A stretch of DNA of 50,739 nt from DAOMNN01 sp964404505 (GCA_964404505.1 CAYOKH010000006.1:1-50739), one strand, 5' to 3'. Shown: positions 16,095-25,096, numbered from the stretch's first letter. Numbers and translations are program-made. The notes: generated by a model not told the origin, from the sequence alone.

Positions 16095-17399
16095 CTAGCC
16101 GAGCAAGGCGTTCGGAAGGTATAGCACCGTACCCGGGAACGCCCACATCAAGGCGATGCACAAGACGTACGAAAGCATGAAGTAGGCTACGCCGCGGAAT
16201 ATCGTATGGATCGGGATATCGGGGGCGAGCCCCTTGACAATGAACACATTGACGCCCACCGGCGGCGTCACCGCCCCCATCGTCGTGACGATCGTCAGCA
16301 TCACCGTGTACCAGACGGGGTCAAAACCGAGTGCGGCCGCAAGGGGGTAGAAGATCGGAATCGTGACCACCAGAAAACCGAGTGCATCCATCAGCGCACC
16401 GCCGACAAGGTAGATCATCAGTACCACCAGCAGGATCAAGCCGGGCTCTACCGGCAGGGAAGCAGCCCAGTCGGCAAGCTCGAAGGGCAGGCGGGAGACC
16501 GTAAGAAAGCGACCGAACAGTACCGCCCCCGTAATCAGCAGGACCACCATGGCCGAGATGCGCAGAGTCTCGCTGATGGACTGGACGATCCCGCGCAGCG
16601 ACAGCCGGCGGCGCATCACGCCGATTACCAGGGCGCCGAAAGCCCCCGCCGCGCCGGCCTCCGTCGGCGTAAACCAGCCCAGGTACAGCCCTCCGATCAC
16701 CAACGCGAACAGAATCAGCGTTTCAACGACCCCGGAAATCGAGGCAAGCTTCTCCCTCAGGCTGGTCACCGGCCCCAATGGACCGAGCTTCGGGTTATGC
16801 AAGCACATCCCCACGATGGTCAGCAGGAACAGCAGCGTCAGAAGCAGTCCCGGCAAGATGCCGGCGAGAAAAAGCCGCAGCAGCGACTGTTCGGTCTGCA
16901 CTGCAATCACGATCAGTACCACGCTCGGCGGGATGACCACGCCAAGCGTGCCGCCGACGGCGATCGCGCCAGCGCTGAGGGCCTGGTCGTAGCGGTAGCG
17001 CCGCATCTCCGGAAGCGCAATGGTACCCATGGTGGCCGTAGTCGCCGAATTGGAACCGCAGATGGCCGAGAAACCGGCGCAGGCCGCGACAGTGGTGCCG
17101 GCCAGGCCGCCCGGGAGTCGCCCCACCCACTTGTAGGCCGCGACGTAGAGCCGCTCGGTGACGCCGGCCCTGTATGCGAACTGCCCCATCAGGACGAACA
17201 GAGGGATCACGCTCAGGCCATACGAGGAAAACTGGTCCCAGACATTGGTCGAGAGCAGGTGGGTCGCCGCAGGGACTGAAAGGAGGTAGGCGTTTCCGAG
17301 CACACCGGCCAGCACCATCGCGAACGCTATCGGCATGCCGAGCAACATGAACAGGAACATTACGACCAGACCCACGAGGGCGACGGAAACCGGATCCAT
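16095..17399 (-). CDS. dctM: TRAP transporter large permease DctM
   Basis: 434 aa, about a dozen hydrophobic helices. It is the ion-coupled translocation subunit of a tripartite ATP-independent periplasmic transporter. The conserved blocks GMPIAFAMVLAG near the N-terminus, CAGFSAICGSNSATTATMG and GGTLGVVIPPSV, and TPTEAGAAGAFGALVIG identify the DctM/SiaT-M family. I chose the ATG at 17399, preceded by AGGAG; a TTG nine codons upstream is an alternative. It lies 32 bases after dctQ. The gap of 106 bases to the next gene holds no clear signal. Confidence 0.94.
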   Translation of the reverse strand: MDPVSVALVGLVVMFLFMLLGMPIAFAMVLAGVLGNAYLLSVPAATHLLSTNVWDQFSSYGLSVIPLFVLMGQFAYRAGVTERLYVAAYKWVGRLPGGLAGTTVAACAGFSAICGSNSATTATMGTIALPEMRRYRYDQALSAGAIAVGGTLGVVIPPSVVLIVIAVQTEQSLLRLFLAGILPGLLLTLLFLLTIVGMCLHNPKLGPLGPVTSLREKLASISGVVETLILFALVIGGLYLGWFTPTEAGAAGAFGALVIGVMRRRLSLRGIVQSISETLRISAMVVLLITGAVLFGRFLTVSRLPFELADWAASLPVEPGLILLVVLMIYLVGGALMDALGFLVVTIPIFYPLAAALGFDPVWYTVMLTIVTTMGAVTPPVGVNVFIVKGLAPDIPIHTIFRGVAYFMLSYVLCIALMWAFPGTVLYLPNALLG

Positions 17400-17431
17400 G
17401 AAGCACTTCTCCTGACTCTCGGCCAAGGCCG

Positions 17432-18001
17432 CTAAGGTCGACGTCCATGCGGGGATAGGAAGCGGCCTGCGGAGTGGAGAAAGTCGATCAGCAGGGCGAG
17501 TGCAAGCCCCGCACCTCCCGCGGCAACCAGGTAGACCCAGGGATAGACGATCGCCCGCAGCGTTTCAGACAGCGACCCGGTTTCCTGCAGCACACGGCCA
17601 TAACGCGCGACGTACCACGTAACGGCCACGAACAGCAACAACGACATCAGGCTCGTCAGCGCCTCGACCGCCGCCCGCGCACGTCCCGCAAGGCGGACCA
17701 CCAGGATGCTCATCGATACATGGCCGCGATGCTGTTGCACGGAGCCGAGCGCCAGGGCCATTGCCCCGGCCGACAACCATCCGATCACTTCGTATGAACC
17801 GGCTACCGGGCGCCCAAGCGCTCGAAGGACCATGTCGGCAACCGCAAAAAGCATCATCGCGGCCAGGGCGAGACCGGCCATCCAGGCGAGTACCCGGTTG
17901 ACGAACGCACTCAGCCCCTCCAGCAGCTGCATGGCCCGGTGCAGTCCGGCGCCGGCCGGGCGCGCGGTAACGCCCTCGGTCGCCGGATCAGAATCGGTCA
18001 C
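17432..18001 (-). CDS. dctQ: TRAP transporter small permease DctQ
   Basis: 189 aa with four predicted membrane helices (about 37-60, 70-88, 109-132 and 152-172). DctQ subunits hold the large permease and help dock the binding protein. The stretch GSYEVIGWLSAGAMALALG followed by HRGHVSM is typical of the family. Its ATG overlaps the stop of dctP (ATGA), so the two are translationally coupled. Confidence 0.92.
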   Translation of the reverse strand: MTDSDPATEGVTARPAGAGLHRAMQLLEGLSAFVNRVLAWMAGLALAAMMLFAVADMVLRALGRPVAGSYEVIGWLSAGAMALALGSVQQHRGHVSMSILVVRLAGRARAAVEALTSLMSLLLFVAVTWYVARYGRVLQETGSLSETLRAIVYPWVYLVAAGGAGLALALLIDFLHSAGRFLSPHGRRP

Positions 18002-19029
18002 TGCTGGTTCGCGAACTGGTCGCGCAACTCACGCAGGCGAGTCAGGTACTCCACGGCTGGCAGCCCTTTCGCGGTCATCTCTGCCACCCACGCCTCCTCC
18101 ATCGGCTTGAGCTTGGCATCCCACTGGGCGCGCTCGTCGGGGGACAGGGAGAGCGTCTGGAGGCCATGCTCCTTGGCGGCCCACTCGAGCGCAGCACCGA
18201 CATTCTGTTTGTCATGGTATTGACCGGTCCAGACAGCCATCTCAGGTGCGAGTTCCTCGATGACCTTCTGCACATCGGCGGGCAGTTTTTCCCAGCGCTT
18301 GCGATCCATCACCGCCGCAAAAGTGACGACGACGGTCGGATAGTCGGTAACGAACTTGAGCGATTCGGCAAGTTTGAAGTCCTGCAGCACTTCACGGGAC
18401 GTCATGGTGCCGTCTATGACCCCGGTCTGTACCGACTGCGGCACCTCGGGCATCGGCATGCCGACCGGAGCCGCGCCCAGCGCACTGAGCACCGGCACGC
18501 CGGTCCCGGCAGCACGCAACTTCATGCCATTGAGATCGGCGGCATTGCGAACCGGATTTCGGGACTGGATGTAGCCAGGCTCGGTGGTGAACATGGCGAT
18601 CACTTTGAAATTCTCGTACTCCTTGGGTTGGAACTCCTGGGTCAGTTCCCATAGCGTGCGGCTCGCCACGGTGGCATTCGTGAAACCCATCGGGAGCGAA
18701 ACGCCGGACGTCAGGGGAAAGCGTCCGGGGTCGTAGGAGGGAGCTCCCAGGCCGATGTCGGCGACACCCTTGCTCACGCCGTCGTACATCTCCCTGGCGC
18801 CGAGCAGCGTGCCCGCGGGAAAGGTCTGCACCTCGACCTTGCCGCCGGTCCGCTTATTGACCTCCTCAGCCCAGTGCGCCATCTGCTTGCCCGGGAACGT
18901 CCCCGCGGGAGCGAAGAAGGCGTAGGTAAGGGTGATTTCCGCTGCCCTCAGGGTGATCGGAGCGACCAGGACAAGCAGGCCGAATACAAGCGAGAGAGCA
19001 AATCTTGAAAGCAACAAGGGACCGTTCAT
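17998..19029 (-). CDS. dctP: TRAP transporter substrate-binding protein DctP
   Basis: 343 aa periplasmic binding protein. A signal peptide covers about residues 1-30 (cleavage near LRAAE). Residue R172 in GMKLRAAGTG corresponds to the arginine that pairs with the ligand carboxylate in characterised DctP proteins, so a carboxylate ligand is likely. The ligand itself cannot be read from the sequence. A strong ribosome-binding site (GAGGTGAGAAC) precedes the ATG at 19029. It is followed by dctQ and dctM. Confidence 0.94.
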   Translation of the reverse strand: MNGPLLLSRFALSLVFGLLVLVAPITLRAAEITLTYAFFAPAGTFPGKQMAHWAEEVNKRTGGKVEVQTFPAGTLLGAREMYDGVSKGVADIGLGAPSYDPGRFPLTSGVSLPMGFTNATVASRTLWELTQEFQPKEYENFKVIAMFTTEPGYIQSRNPVRNAADLNGMKLRAAGTGVPVLSALGAAPVGMPMPEVPQSVQTGVIDGTMTSREVLQDFKLAESLKFVTDYPTVVVTFAAVMDRKRWEKLPADVQKVIEELAPEMAVWTGQYHDKQNVGAALEWAAKEHGLQTLSLSPDERAQWDAKLKPMEEAWVAEMTAKGLPAVEYLTRLRELRDQFANQQ

Positions 19030-19103
19030 GTTCTCACCTCACGATTACGTTGGGTAAACAGCGGGTTTGCGCGAACAGCCGGCCGCGCCACGGATCTGCC
19101 GAT

Positions 19104-20498
19104 TCACGAAACAACATCGGGGATAACCAGATCGAACCCGTCGAGCGTCACATCGCGCACCTTTGCCCGGTCATAATTCGATCGGTGTGGAAATGGTCGC
19201 GTCGCATCGAAGCCCACCTTGGTGCCGAGGTAACCCGGAAACGACGGATTGAGCCCGTGACCGAACACGTTCTCCACCACCATGATCCCCTGCCTGGGAT
19301 CGAGTCGCGTTGCCATCGCCCATTCGACGTCAGCAGGGTTGCGGATATCCACGTCGTCGTCAACAACCGTCACCATCTTCAGGGGTGGAAAGGCGGCAAA
19401 GGCCGCCATCAGGGACTGTTTTGCCCAACCGGCGCGCCTTTGCGAAATCTGCACCACGGCGTGGTAGAAACCGCACCCGCCATGGGAAAAATAGACGTCC
19501 CTGACCCCGGGGACCTGCTTCTGAAGCAGCGCCAGGACATTCGCTTCGCCGAGCAGGCCAACCGAATTGAAGACTTCGATGCCGGAGAGAATGGTGTGGA
19601 ACACGGGCTGCCGGCGCCGGTGCAGCCGCCTGACGCGCACCAGCGGCCGCGGGGCGACCGTCGCGTAATAGCCGGTCACCTCGGCGAACGGGCCCTCCTC
19701 GTGCAACTCCCCCGGGATCATCTCGCACTCCAGGGCGAACATGGCGTGTGCCACCATCTCTACGGACGAGGTCGTGCCGGGCACCAGTTCAAGCGGTCTT
19801 CCGTGGAAACGGCTGGCAATACCCAGTTCGTCCGTATCGATCGGCGCCGCCTCGGCAGGCGTTGCCGCGGCGAAGTGGAGCCCTGGCCCGACGCTGACGT
19901 TGAGCGTGAAGGGCAGCGATTGCCCAAGCGCGGCTGCCTTCTCGAGGTAGGTCTCGAGGTGGCGCCCGGCGTCGATGTTGATGACCAGGCGATCCTTGCC
20001 AATGGCCATGAAGCGCTGAATCGAGGCATTGCGCACGCCGGTCTCGGGATCCTTGGCAATGACCACTGCGGCATCGAAATAGGGCCCGCCATCGAGTTCG
20101 GCATGGGTCGGAATCGGCAGTCTGGACAGATCCACCGCCGGTTCGGTCACTTGGAGCACGGGGCCCTTGTCGACCACCACAGGCGCGACGGGTCGCTGCT
20201 GCCAGTCGCGGATGCACTCGGAAACGTACTGGGGTAGCGCCTGCTCGGTGCGCCCGAGCAGGCTCGCCAGCAACTCGCGCGACCAGTACAGTCCGGTGAA
20301 CACGGGGTAGCGACTGCCCTTGACCTTCTCGAAAAGGACGGCACGCGGCCCACCCTCGAATCGCGCGGCGATGGACGCGAGTTCGTAGGCCGGGTCAACT
20401 TCGGAACGAACACGAACCAACCGCCCGCGGCGCTGGAGCCACTTGATGATGGCCCCGAGATCAGCCACGACGGGCACGCCGGATTGGTTCCCGGTCAT
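19104..20498 (-). CDS. UbiD family decarboxylase
   Basis: 464 aa. UbiD enzymes use prenylated FMN and a metal to (de)carboxylate aromatic or alpha,beta-unsaturated acids. The catalytic R-E-E triad is intact: R162 in NASIQRF, and E268 and E273 in EGPFAEVTGYY, with spacing close to that of fungal Fdc1. Other family landmarks are PVFTGLY near the N-terminus and DDDVDIRNPADVEWAMATR near the C-terminus. No UbiX flavin prenyltransferase gene is in the window, so the cofactor must come from elsewhere. It is too divergent and oddly placed to be assumed the ubiquinone-pathway UbiD. It is the first gene of the six-gene operon; GGAGGAGGAGG precedes its ATG. Confidence 0.92.
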   Translation of the reverse strand: MTGNQSGVPVVADLGAIIKWLQRRGRLVRVRSEVDPAYELASIAARFEGGPRAVLFEKVKGSRYPVFTGLYWSRELLASLLGRTEQALPQYVSECIRDWQQRPVAPVVVDKGPVLQVTEPAVDLSRLPIPTHAELDGGPYFDAAVVIAKDPETGVRNASIQRFMAIGKDRLVINIDAGRHLETYLEKAAALGQSLPFTLNVSVGPGLHFAAATPAEAAPIDTDELGIASRFHGRPLELVPGTTSSVEMVAHAMFALECEMIPGELHEEGPFAEVTGYYATVAPRPLVRVRRLHRRRQPVFHTILSGIEVFNSVGLLGEANVLALLQKQVPGVRDVYFSHGGCGFYHAVVQISQRRAGWAKQSLMAAFAAFPPLKMVTVVDDDVDIRNPADVEWAMATRLDPRQGIMVVENVFGHGLNPSFPGYLGTKVGFDATRPFPHRSNYDRAKVRDVTLDGFDLVIPDVVS

Positions 20499-20603
20499 GA
20501 ATGCCCCTCCTCCTCCTCTGGTGCCGCGCCCCGGTTCTTATATGAATGCTTCCAGACTTTGGCAGGGGCGCTCGAACCACAGCCTGTTCCTGTTACCGGG
20601 CTG

Positions 20604-20632
20604 AGTATACTGACTACACCATTGGGGCGCAA
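20604..20632 (-). promoter_or_regulatory. Candidate promoter of the ubiD-TRAP operon
   Basis: TTGCGC and TATACT are separated by exactly 17 bases on the minus strand. The leader to the ubiD-family ATG would be about 100 bases. The rest of the 313-base gap between this gene and tRNA-Pro (20499-20811) holds no gene I can support. Confidence 0.5.
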
Positions 20633-20811
20633 AAAAGGTGCACGACGGCGTGGAGTTTCGATATGGCATAACCGTGGTGCAAGCGCATGGGTATCGATAA
20701 CGCCAACACAAGCGCCCCGGTCTACGGCGACCAAATGGCTACCAGAATGCTGATCCGGGCCAGGAAAACAAGAAGGCCGCTCCGAAGAATGGCCCAAGTG
20801 TTTGATTCGAA

Positions 20812-20889
<78 letters not shown>

Positions 20890-20900
20890 CACAGGCGCGC

Positions 20901-20909
20901 ATTATAGCA
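20901..20909 (-). promoter_or_regulatory. Extended -10 promoter of tRNA-Pro
   Basis: TGCTATAAT on the minus strand combines an extended TG motif with a consensus -10 hexamer, 12 bases before the tRNA 5' end. The -35 region (CTGGCA) is poor. The tRNA could therefore be transcribed independently of the ihfA operon. Confidence 0.6.
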
Positions 20910-20937
20910 GTTGCAACGACATCTGCCAGTGTGGCAA

Positions 20938-21318
20938 TCAGGCCCGCAGCAGGTTCAGCGTCTCGACGATCTCGGACCGCAGTTCGGCGGTGAGCGCCCT
21001 CAGCCGCGCAGCTTCCTCGACTTCCTCATGTTCGTGAATAGCGGATTCGCCCAGGCGGTTTCGCGCACCGGATATGGTGAAGCCTTCCTGATAGAGCAGT
21101 TCGCGGATACGCCTGATCAACAGCACCTCGTGATGCTGGTAATAGCGGCGGTTTCCCCGCCGCTTGAGCGGCTTCAGTTGCGTGAATTCCTGCTCCCAGT
21201 AACGCAGGACATGAGGTTTCACCCCGCACAAATCACTCACCTCACCGATGGTGAAATAGCGCTTTGCCGGTATCGGAGGCAGTTGATCCGACGACTCGTC
21301 AGGGCTGCTTGCTTGCAT
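20938..21318 (-). CDS. MerR family transcriptional regulator
   Basis: 126 aa. A winged helix-turn-helix covers about residues 20-90 (YFTIGEVSDLCGVKPHVLRYWEQEF, then RRGNRRYYQHHEV). A C-terminal helical stretch from about 90 is probably a dimerisation coiled coil. No cysteine cluster for metal binding is visible. The protein is the MerR homologue commonly encoded next to ihfA; its targets are not known to me. Its start overlaps the end of ihfA by 20 bases, so it is probably translated from the same message. Confidence 0.93.
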   Translation of the reverse strand: MQASSPDESSDQLPPIPAKRYFTIGEVSDLCGVKPHVLRYWEQEFTQLKPLKRRGNRRYYQHHEVLLIRRIRELLYQEGFTISGARNRLGESAIHEHEEVEEAARLRALTAELRSEIVETLNLLRA

Positions 21319-21610
21319 CGCTCAACTGCTCCACGGCGGCCTTCAGCTTCTGACTGGCATGGAAGGTGACCACCCTGCGGGCAGAGATCGGAATCTCCTC
21401 GCCGGTCTTGGGGTTGCGGCCAGGCCGCTGAGGCTTGTCACGCAATTGAAAGTTACCGAACCCGGACAGCTTCACGGCCTCGCCCCGTTCGAGCGCAAGC
21501 CGAATCTCCTCGAAGAAGCCTTCCACCATGTCCTTGGCTTCGCGCTTGTTCAGTCCAACCCGCTCGAAGAGCAGATCAGCCAGTTCCGCTTTGGTCAGAG
21601 TCACATTCAT
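21299..21610 (-). CDS. ihfA: Integration host factor subunit alpha
   Basis: 103 aa (E. coli 99). With IHF-beta it forms a heterodimer that bends DNA sharply. The beta-arm sequence with the intercalating proline is PGRNPKTGEEIPI. The N-terminus TKAELADLLFE and the segment VKLSGFGNFQLRDK are typical of the alpha subunit. It sits directly after pheT, as in E. coli. The partner subunit gene is also in this window, at 34722-35006. Confidence 0.97.
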   Translation of the reverse strand: MNVTLTKAELADLLFERVGLNKREAKDMVEGFFEEIRLALERGEAVKLSGFGNFQLRDKPQRPGRNPKTGEEIPISARRVVTFHASQKLKAAVEQLSDASKQP

Positions 21611-21614
21611 TTAA

Positions 21615-23993
21615 CTATCCACGCAGGCGCGCGCCAAGGGAGGTCTCTGCCTTGCTGACGATTGCCGCGATCGCCGCATCGACCTCCGCATCTTCAAGCG
21701 TTCGTTGAGTATCTTGCATCAAGACTCTGAATGCAAGGCTCCTTTTCTCCGGCTCGATGCCCTTGCCATGGTACACGTCGAACAACTCGATCGACCGCAC
21801 TATCGGCGGCACGGCTTCCTTCAGGATCTCCAGTACCCGGGCCACACTCCACTGGGTGTCGACGATCAAGGCTACATCACGCGCCACTGCGGGAACGCGT
21901 GATATTTCACGGTAAGCGGGAACCTTGTCCTGCAGAACCGCCTCCAGTTCGAGCTCGAATACCACCGGCGCGGGCCCAAGTTCATAGCGATCGACCCACA
22001 CGGGGTGCAAGTCACCGACAATGCCGATGCGGCGGCCGTCCAGATGCACCGAGGCCGCCCGCCCCGGGTGCAGGGCCGGGTCGGAGAGCGTCTCGAAAGA
22101 AAGAGCTGACGAGCCGAACAAGGCTTCGAGATCACCCTTGACGTCGTAGAAATCCACCTGCCGTTGGGGCACCCCCCACTGCTCGGGCAGGGCCGGGCCC
22201 GCAGCGAGCACCGCGAGCTTGAGCGGTTGATGAAAACCGGCGACAGGCTCACCATCGGCCTTGTGTTCGAAGCAACGGCCCGTCTCGAACAGGCGTACCC
22301 GTTCCTGCTGGCGATTGCGGTTCGCGGCAAGATTCGCCGCCAGACCGGGGATGAGGCTGGAACGCATCACGCTCATCTGGCTCGCAATCGGATTGGCCAG
22401 GCGGATGGGATCGATGCTCGCGCAGTAATCCCGCTCCCACGCTTCATCCACGAAAGCGTAGTTGATCACCTCCTGGTAATCCCGGTCCGCGAGCATCCTG
22501 CGAATGGTCCACACGGAGCGGACCGATTCGCCATGATCGAGCATTTCGAGGCGCCCCTTCGGCGACAGTGCGGGGATGGCATCGTAACCGTGCAGACGCA
22601 CGATCTCTTCGATCAGATCCTCCTCGATAGCAATGTCGTAGCGAAACGACGGCGGGACCACCGCGAACTGCCCATCCGCTGCTTCCACTGCCAGATGCAC
22701 GCTCTCAAGCAATCGAACCATGGCGGCATCGTCGAGTTCGATCCCGAGTACCTTGCGCACCCGGTCGGGGCGCAGGCGCACCGGGTCGCGGGCGGGCAGA
22801 TGCGGGGCCGACACGGCCTCGACAACCGGACCGGCACGACCACCGCAAATGTCGACAATGAGCTGCGTCGCGCGCTCGATGGCGCGACTTGCGAGCGCGA
22901 AATCGACGCCGCGCTCGAAGCGGTGCGATGCATCCGAATTGAAGCCGAATGCGCGGGCCCGTCCCGCGATCGCCTCCGGCGCGAAGAACGCGCTCTCCAG
23001 GAACACATTGGTCGTCTCGAGCGTCACGCCGGTATCCTCGCCCCCCATGATGCCGGCAAGTGCGAGCGCCCTGGCCTCGTCGGCGATCAGAAGCGTGTCC
23101 GCGGCCGGTGTGACCGTCTGCTCGTTGAGAAGCAGCACCGATTCGCCTTCTCGCGGATAGCGGACATGGATCGCTCCGGAAAGCTTGTCATCGTCGAAGA
23201 CGTGCAGCGGCTGCCCAAGCTCGAGCATCACGTAGTTGGTCACATCGACGAGTGCGCTGATCGGACGCACCCCGCAGTGCCGAAGCCGCAGCTTCACCCA
23301 CTCGGGGCTCGGTGCCCACGGATCCACGCCTCGCAGAATTCGTCCGCAATAGCGAGGACAGCCATCGGGCGCATCGAGCACGATGTCCCTGCGATCGGCA
23401 ATCGTCGGCTCGACCGGCACGAATGGCGGCATGCTCAGCGGCGCTCCCGTCAGTGCCGACACCTCGCGGGCGATCCCGGCCAGACTCAGGCAGTCCGATC
23501 GATTCGGGGTGAGCTTGATCGTAAACAGCATGTCGTCCAGCGCGAGCAGTTCCCGTACGCCGGCACCGAGTTCCGCGTCCACGGGAAGTTCGAGCAAGCC
23601 GGCGTGATCATCCGACAAGCCGAGTTCGCGTGCCGAACACAGCATGCCGAAGGAGTCGACGCCGCGCAGTCTCGCTTGCCCGATCTCCAGACCAGACAGC
23701 CTGGCGCCCACTCTTGCAAGCGGCACCTTCATGCCGACCGCGGCATTCGGCGCGCCACAGACGATCTGCAGCCGTTCGCCCGAGCCGGCGTCGACCGTGC
23801 AGATCTTGAGTTTGTCGGCGGCAGGATGCGGTACCGCTTCGATGATGGAGGCCACGACGACACCCGAGAACGCCGGTGCAACGGGATCGCATTGTTCGAC
23901 CTCGAGCCCGGCCATCGTGAGCAGATGACCGAGTTCCGTGCTGTCGAGTTGCGGATTGACGAAGCTTCGCAGCCAGCTTTCCGGGAATTGCAT
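21615..23993 (-). CDS. pheT: Phenylalanine--tRNA ligase beta subunit
   Basis: 792 aa (E. coli 795). Together with PheS it forms an alpha2-beta2 enzyme that charges tRNA-Phe. The N-terminal EMAP/OB tRNA-binding domain lies around residues 40-150. The B3/B4 editing domain follows, then the B5 domain near 400-475 and the C-terminal anticodon-binding FDX-ACB domain from about 698. It begins seven bases after pheS ends. A very long open frame opposite it on the plus strand is a by-product of GC-rich codon use. Confidence 0.97.
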   Translation of the reverse strand: MQFPESWLRSFVNPQLDSTELGHLLTMAGLEVEQCDPVAPAFSGVVVASIIEAVPHPAADKLKICTVDAGSGERLQIVCGAPNAAVGMKVPLARVGARLSGLEIGQARLRGVDSFGMLCSARELGLSDDHAGLLELPVDAELGAGVRELLALDDMLFTIKLTPNRSDCLSLAGIAREVSALTGAPLSMPPFVPVEPTIADRRDIVLDAPDGCPRYCGRILRGVDPWAPSPEWVKLRLRHCGVRPISALVDVTNYVMLELGQPLHVFDDDKLSGAIHVRYPREGESVLLLNEQTVTPAADTLLIADEARALALAGIMGGEDTGVTLETTNVFLESAFFAPEAIAGRARAFGFNSDASHRFERGVDFALASRAIERATQLIVDICGGRAGPVVEAVSAPHLPARDPVRLRPDRVRKVLGIELDDAAMVRLLESVHLAVEAADGQFAVVPPSFRYDIAIEEDLIEEIVRLHGYDAIPALSPKGRLEMLDHGESVRSVWTIRRMLADRDYQEVINYAFVDEAWERDYCASIDPIRLANPIASQMSVMRSSLIPGLAANLAANRNRQQERVRLFETGRCFEHKADGEPVAGFHQPLKLAVLAAGPALPEQWGVPQRQVDFYDVKGDLEALFGSSALSFETLSDPALHPGRAASVHLDGRRIGIVGDLHPVWVDRYELGPAPVVFELELEAVLQDKVPAYREISRVPAVARDVALIVDTQWSVARVLEILKEAVPPIVRSIELFDVYHGKGIEPEKRSLAFRVLMQDTQRTLEDAEVDAAIAAIVSKAETSLGARLRG

Positions 23994-23999
23994 GATCGT

Positions 24000-25037
24000 T
24001 TACCTGAACTGGGTCAAGAAGCGCAGATCGTTTTCGAAGAAGAGGCGCAGATCATTCACCCCGTAGCGCAACATGGCCAGGCGGTCGAGACCCATGCCGA
24101 ACGCGAATCCGGTATGGCGCTCGGGATCGATGCCGCCAAAACGCAGCACGTTCGGGTGCACCATGCCGCAACCCGCGATCTCCAGCCACTGGCCCTTCAG
24201 CGTCCCGCTCATGAACGCCACGTCGATCTCGGCGCTCGGTTCGGTAAAGGGGAAGAACGACGGTCGGAAGCGTACCTGCAGGTCCTCGGACTCGAAGAAC
24301 TTGCGCAGAAACGCGACGATCACGCCCTTGAGGTCCGCAAAGCTGACCGACTCGCCTACCCACAGACCTTCAACCTGATGAAACATCGGCGAATGAGTGG
24401 CGTCGGAGTCGACGCGGTAGACACGGCCTGGCGCGATGACACGTATGTCCGGCATTGCCTGTTCAGCCGCATGACGTTCGACGTGGGCCAACATTGCCCT
24501 GATCTGCACGGGACTCGTATGCGTGCGCAGCAGCACGTCGTCGCGACCTTCCAGATAGAAGGTGTCATGCATCGAACGGGCCGGGTGGTTGTCCGGTGTG
24601 TTCAGGGCAGTGAAGTTGTGCCAGTCGGTCTCGATCTCGGGGCCGTCGGCGACGATGAATCCGATCGATCCGAACAAGCGCTCGACGCGCTCCAGCGTTC
24701 GCGTGACCGGATGAAGGCCGCCGTGCCCGACTCCGCGGCCGGGCATGGTGACGTCCAGCGACTCGGCCGCCAGTTGCGCGTACAGTCGCGCCTCGCGCAA
24801 GGCCCCGCGACGTGCTTCGAGTGCCGCCTCCAACGCGCCCTTGACGCGATTGATCTCTGCTCCGACTGCCCGCCGCTCGCCCGGTGGCAATTTGCCCAGA
24901 CTCTTCAGTCGCTCGGTGACCGCACCCGTCTTGCCGAGAAAACGCGCCTTGGCCTGCTCGAGCTGTGCGACGTCGGAAGCAGCCGCGAACAGCGCGATCG
25001 CATCTTCGACAAGTTGATCAAGATTATCCATTTGCAT
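24000..25037 (-). CDS. pheS: Phenylalanine--tRNA ligase alpha subunit
   Basis: 345 aa (E. coli 327). It is the catalytic subunit of phenylalanyl-tRNA synthetase. An N-terminal coiled-coil region covers about the first 90 residues. Class II motifs follow: HPARSMHDTFYL, the motif 2 region TSPVQIRAML and motif 3 GMGLDRLAMLRYG. ATGs at 25037 and 25031 are both possible, and neither has a strong ribosome-binding site. A hairpin with a T run lies just upstream. Confidence 0.97.
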   Translation of the reverse strand: MQMDNLDQLVEDAIALFAAASDVAQLEQAKARFLGKTGAVTERLKSLGKLPPGERRAVGAEINRVKGALEAALEARRGALREARLYAQLAAESLDVTMPGRGVGHGGLHPVTRTLERVERLFGSIGFIVADGPEIETDWHNFTALNTPDNHPARSMHDTFYLEGRDDVLLRTHTSPVQIRAMLAHVERHAAEQAMPDIRVIAPGRVYRVDSDATHSPMFHQVEGLWVGESVSFADLKGVIVAFLRKFFESEDLQVRFRPSFFPFTEPSAEIDVAFMSGTLKGQWLEIAGCGMVHPNVLRFGGIDPERHTGFAFGMGLDRLAMLRYGVNDLRLFFENDLRFLTQFR

Positions 25038-25052
25038 TCACTGGATGGTCCA

Positions 25053-25082
25053 GAAAAAAAAGGAGGCCAGGCCTCCTTTTTC
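25053..25082 (-). terminator. Terminator or attenuator between rplT and pheS
   Basis: AGGAGGC/GCCTCCT form a stem with a CAG loop, flanked by A and T runs; on the minus strand eight Ts follow. It lies 15 bases after rplT and 16 before pheS, too little room for a promoter between them. It therefore probably sets the ratio of upstream to downstream transcripts rather than ending transcription completely. Confidence 0.8.
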
Positions 25083-25096
25083 TGCGCCACCTTGTA

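Noticed and set aside
16206..17279. A 357-codon plus-strand frame opposite dctM
   Set aside because: The translation is low-complexity (Arg/Gln/His) and mirrors a membrane protein gene; no start signal.
19005..20237. A 410-codon plus-strand frame opposite the UbiD-family gene
   Set aside because: It is antisense to a protein with an intact catalytic triad and has no recognisable motif.
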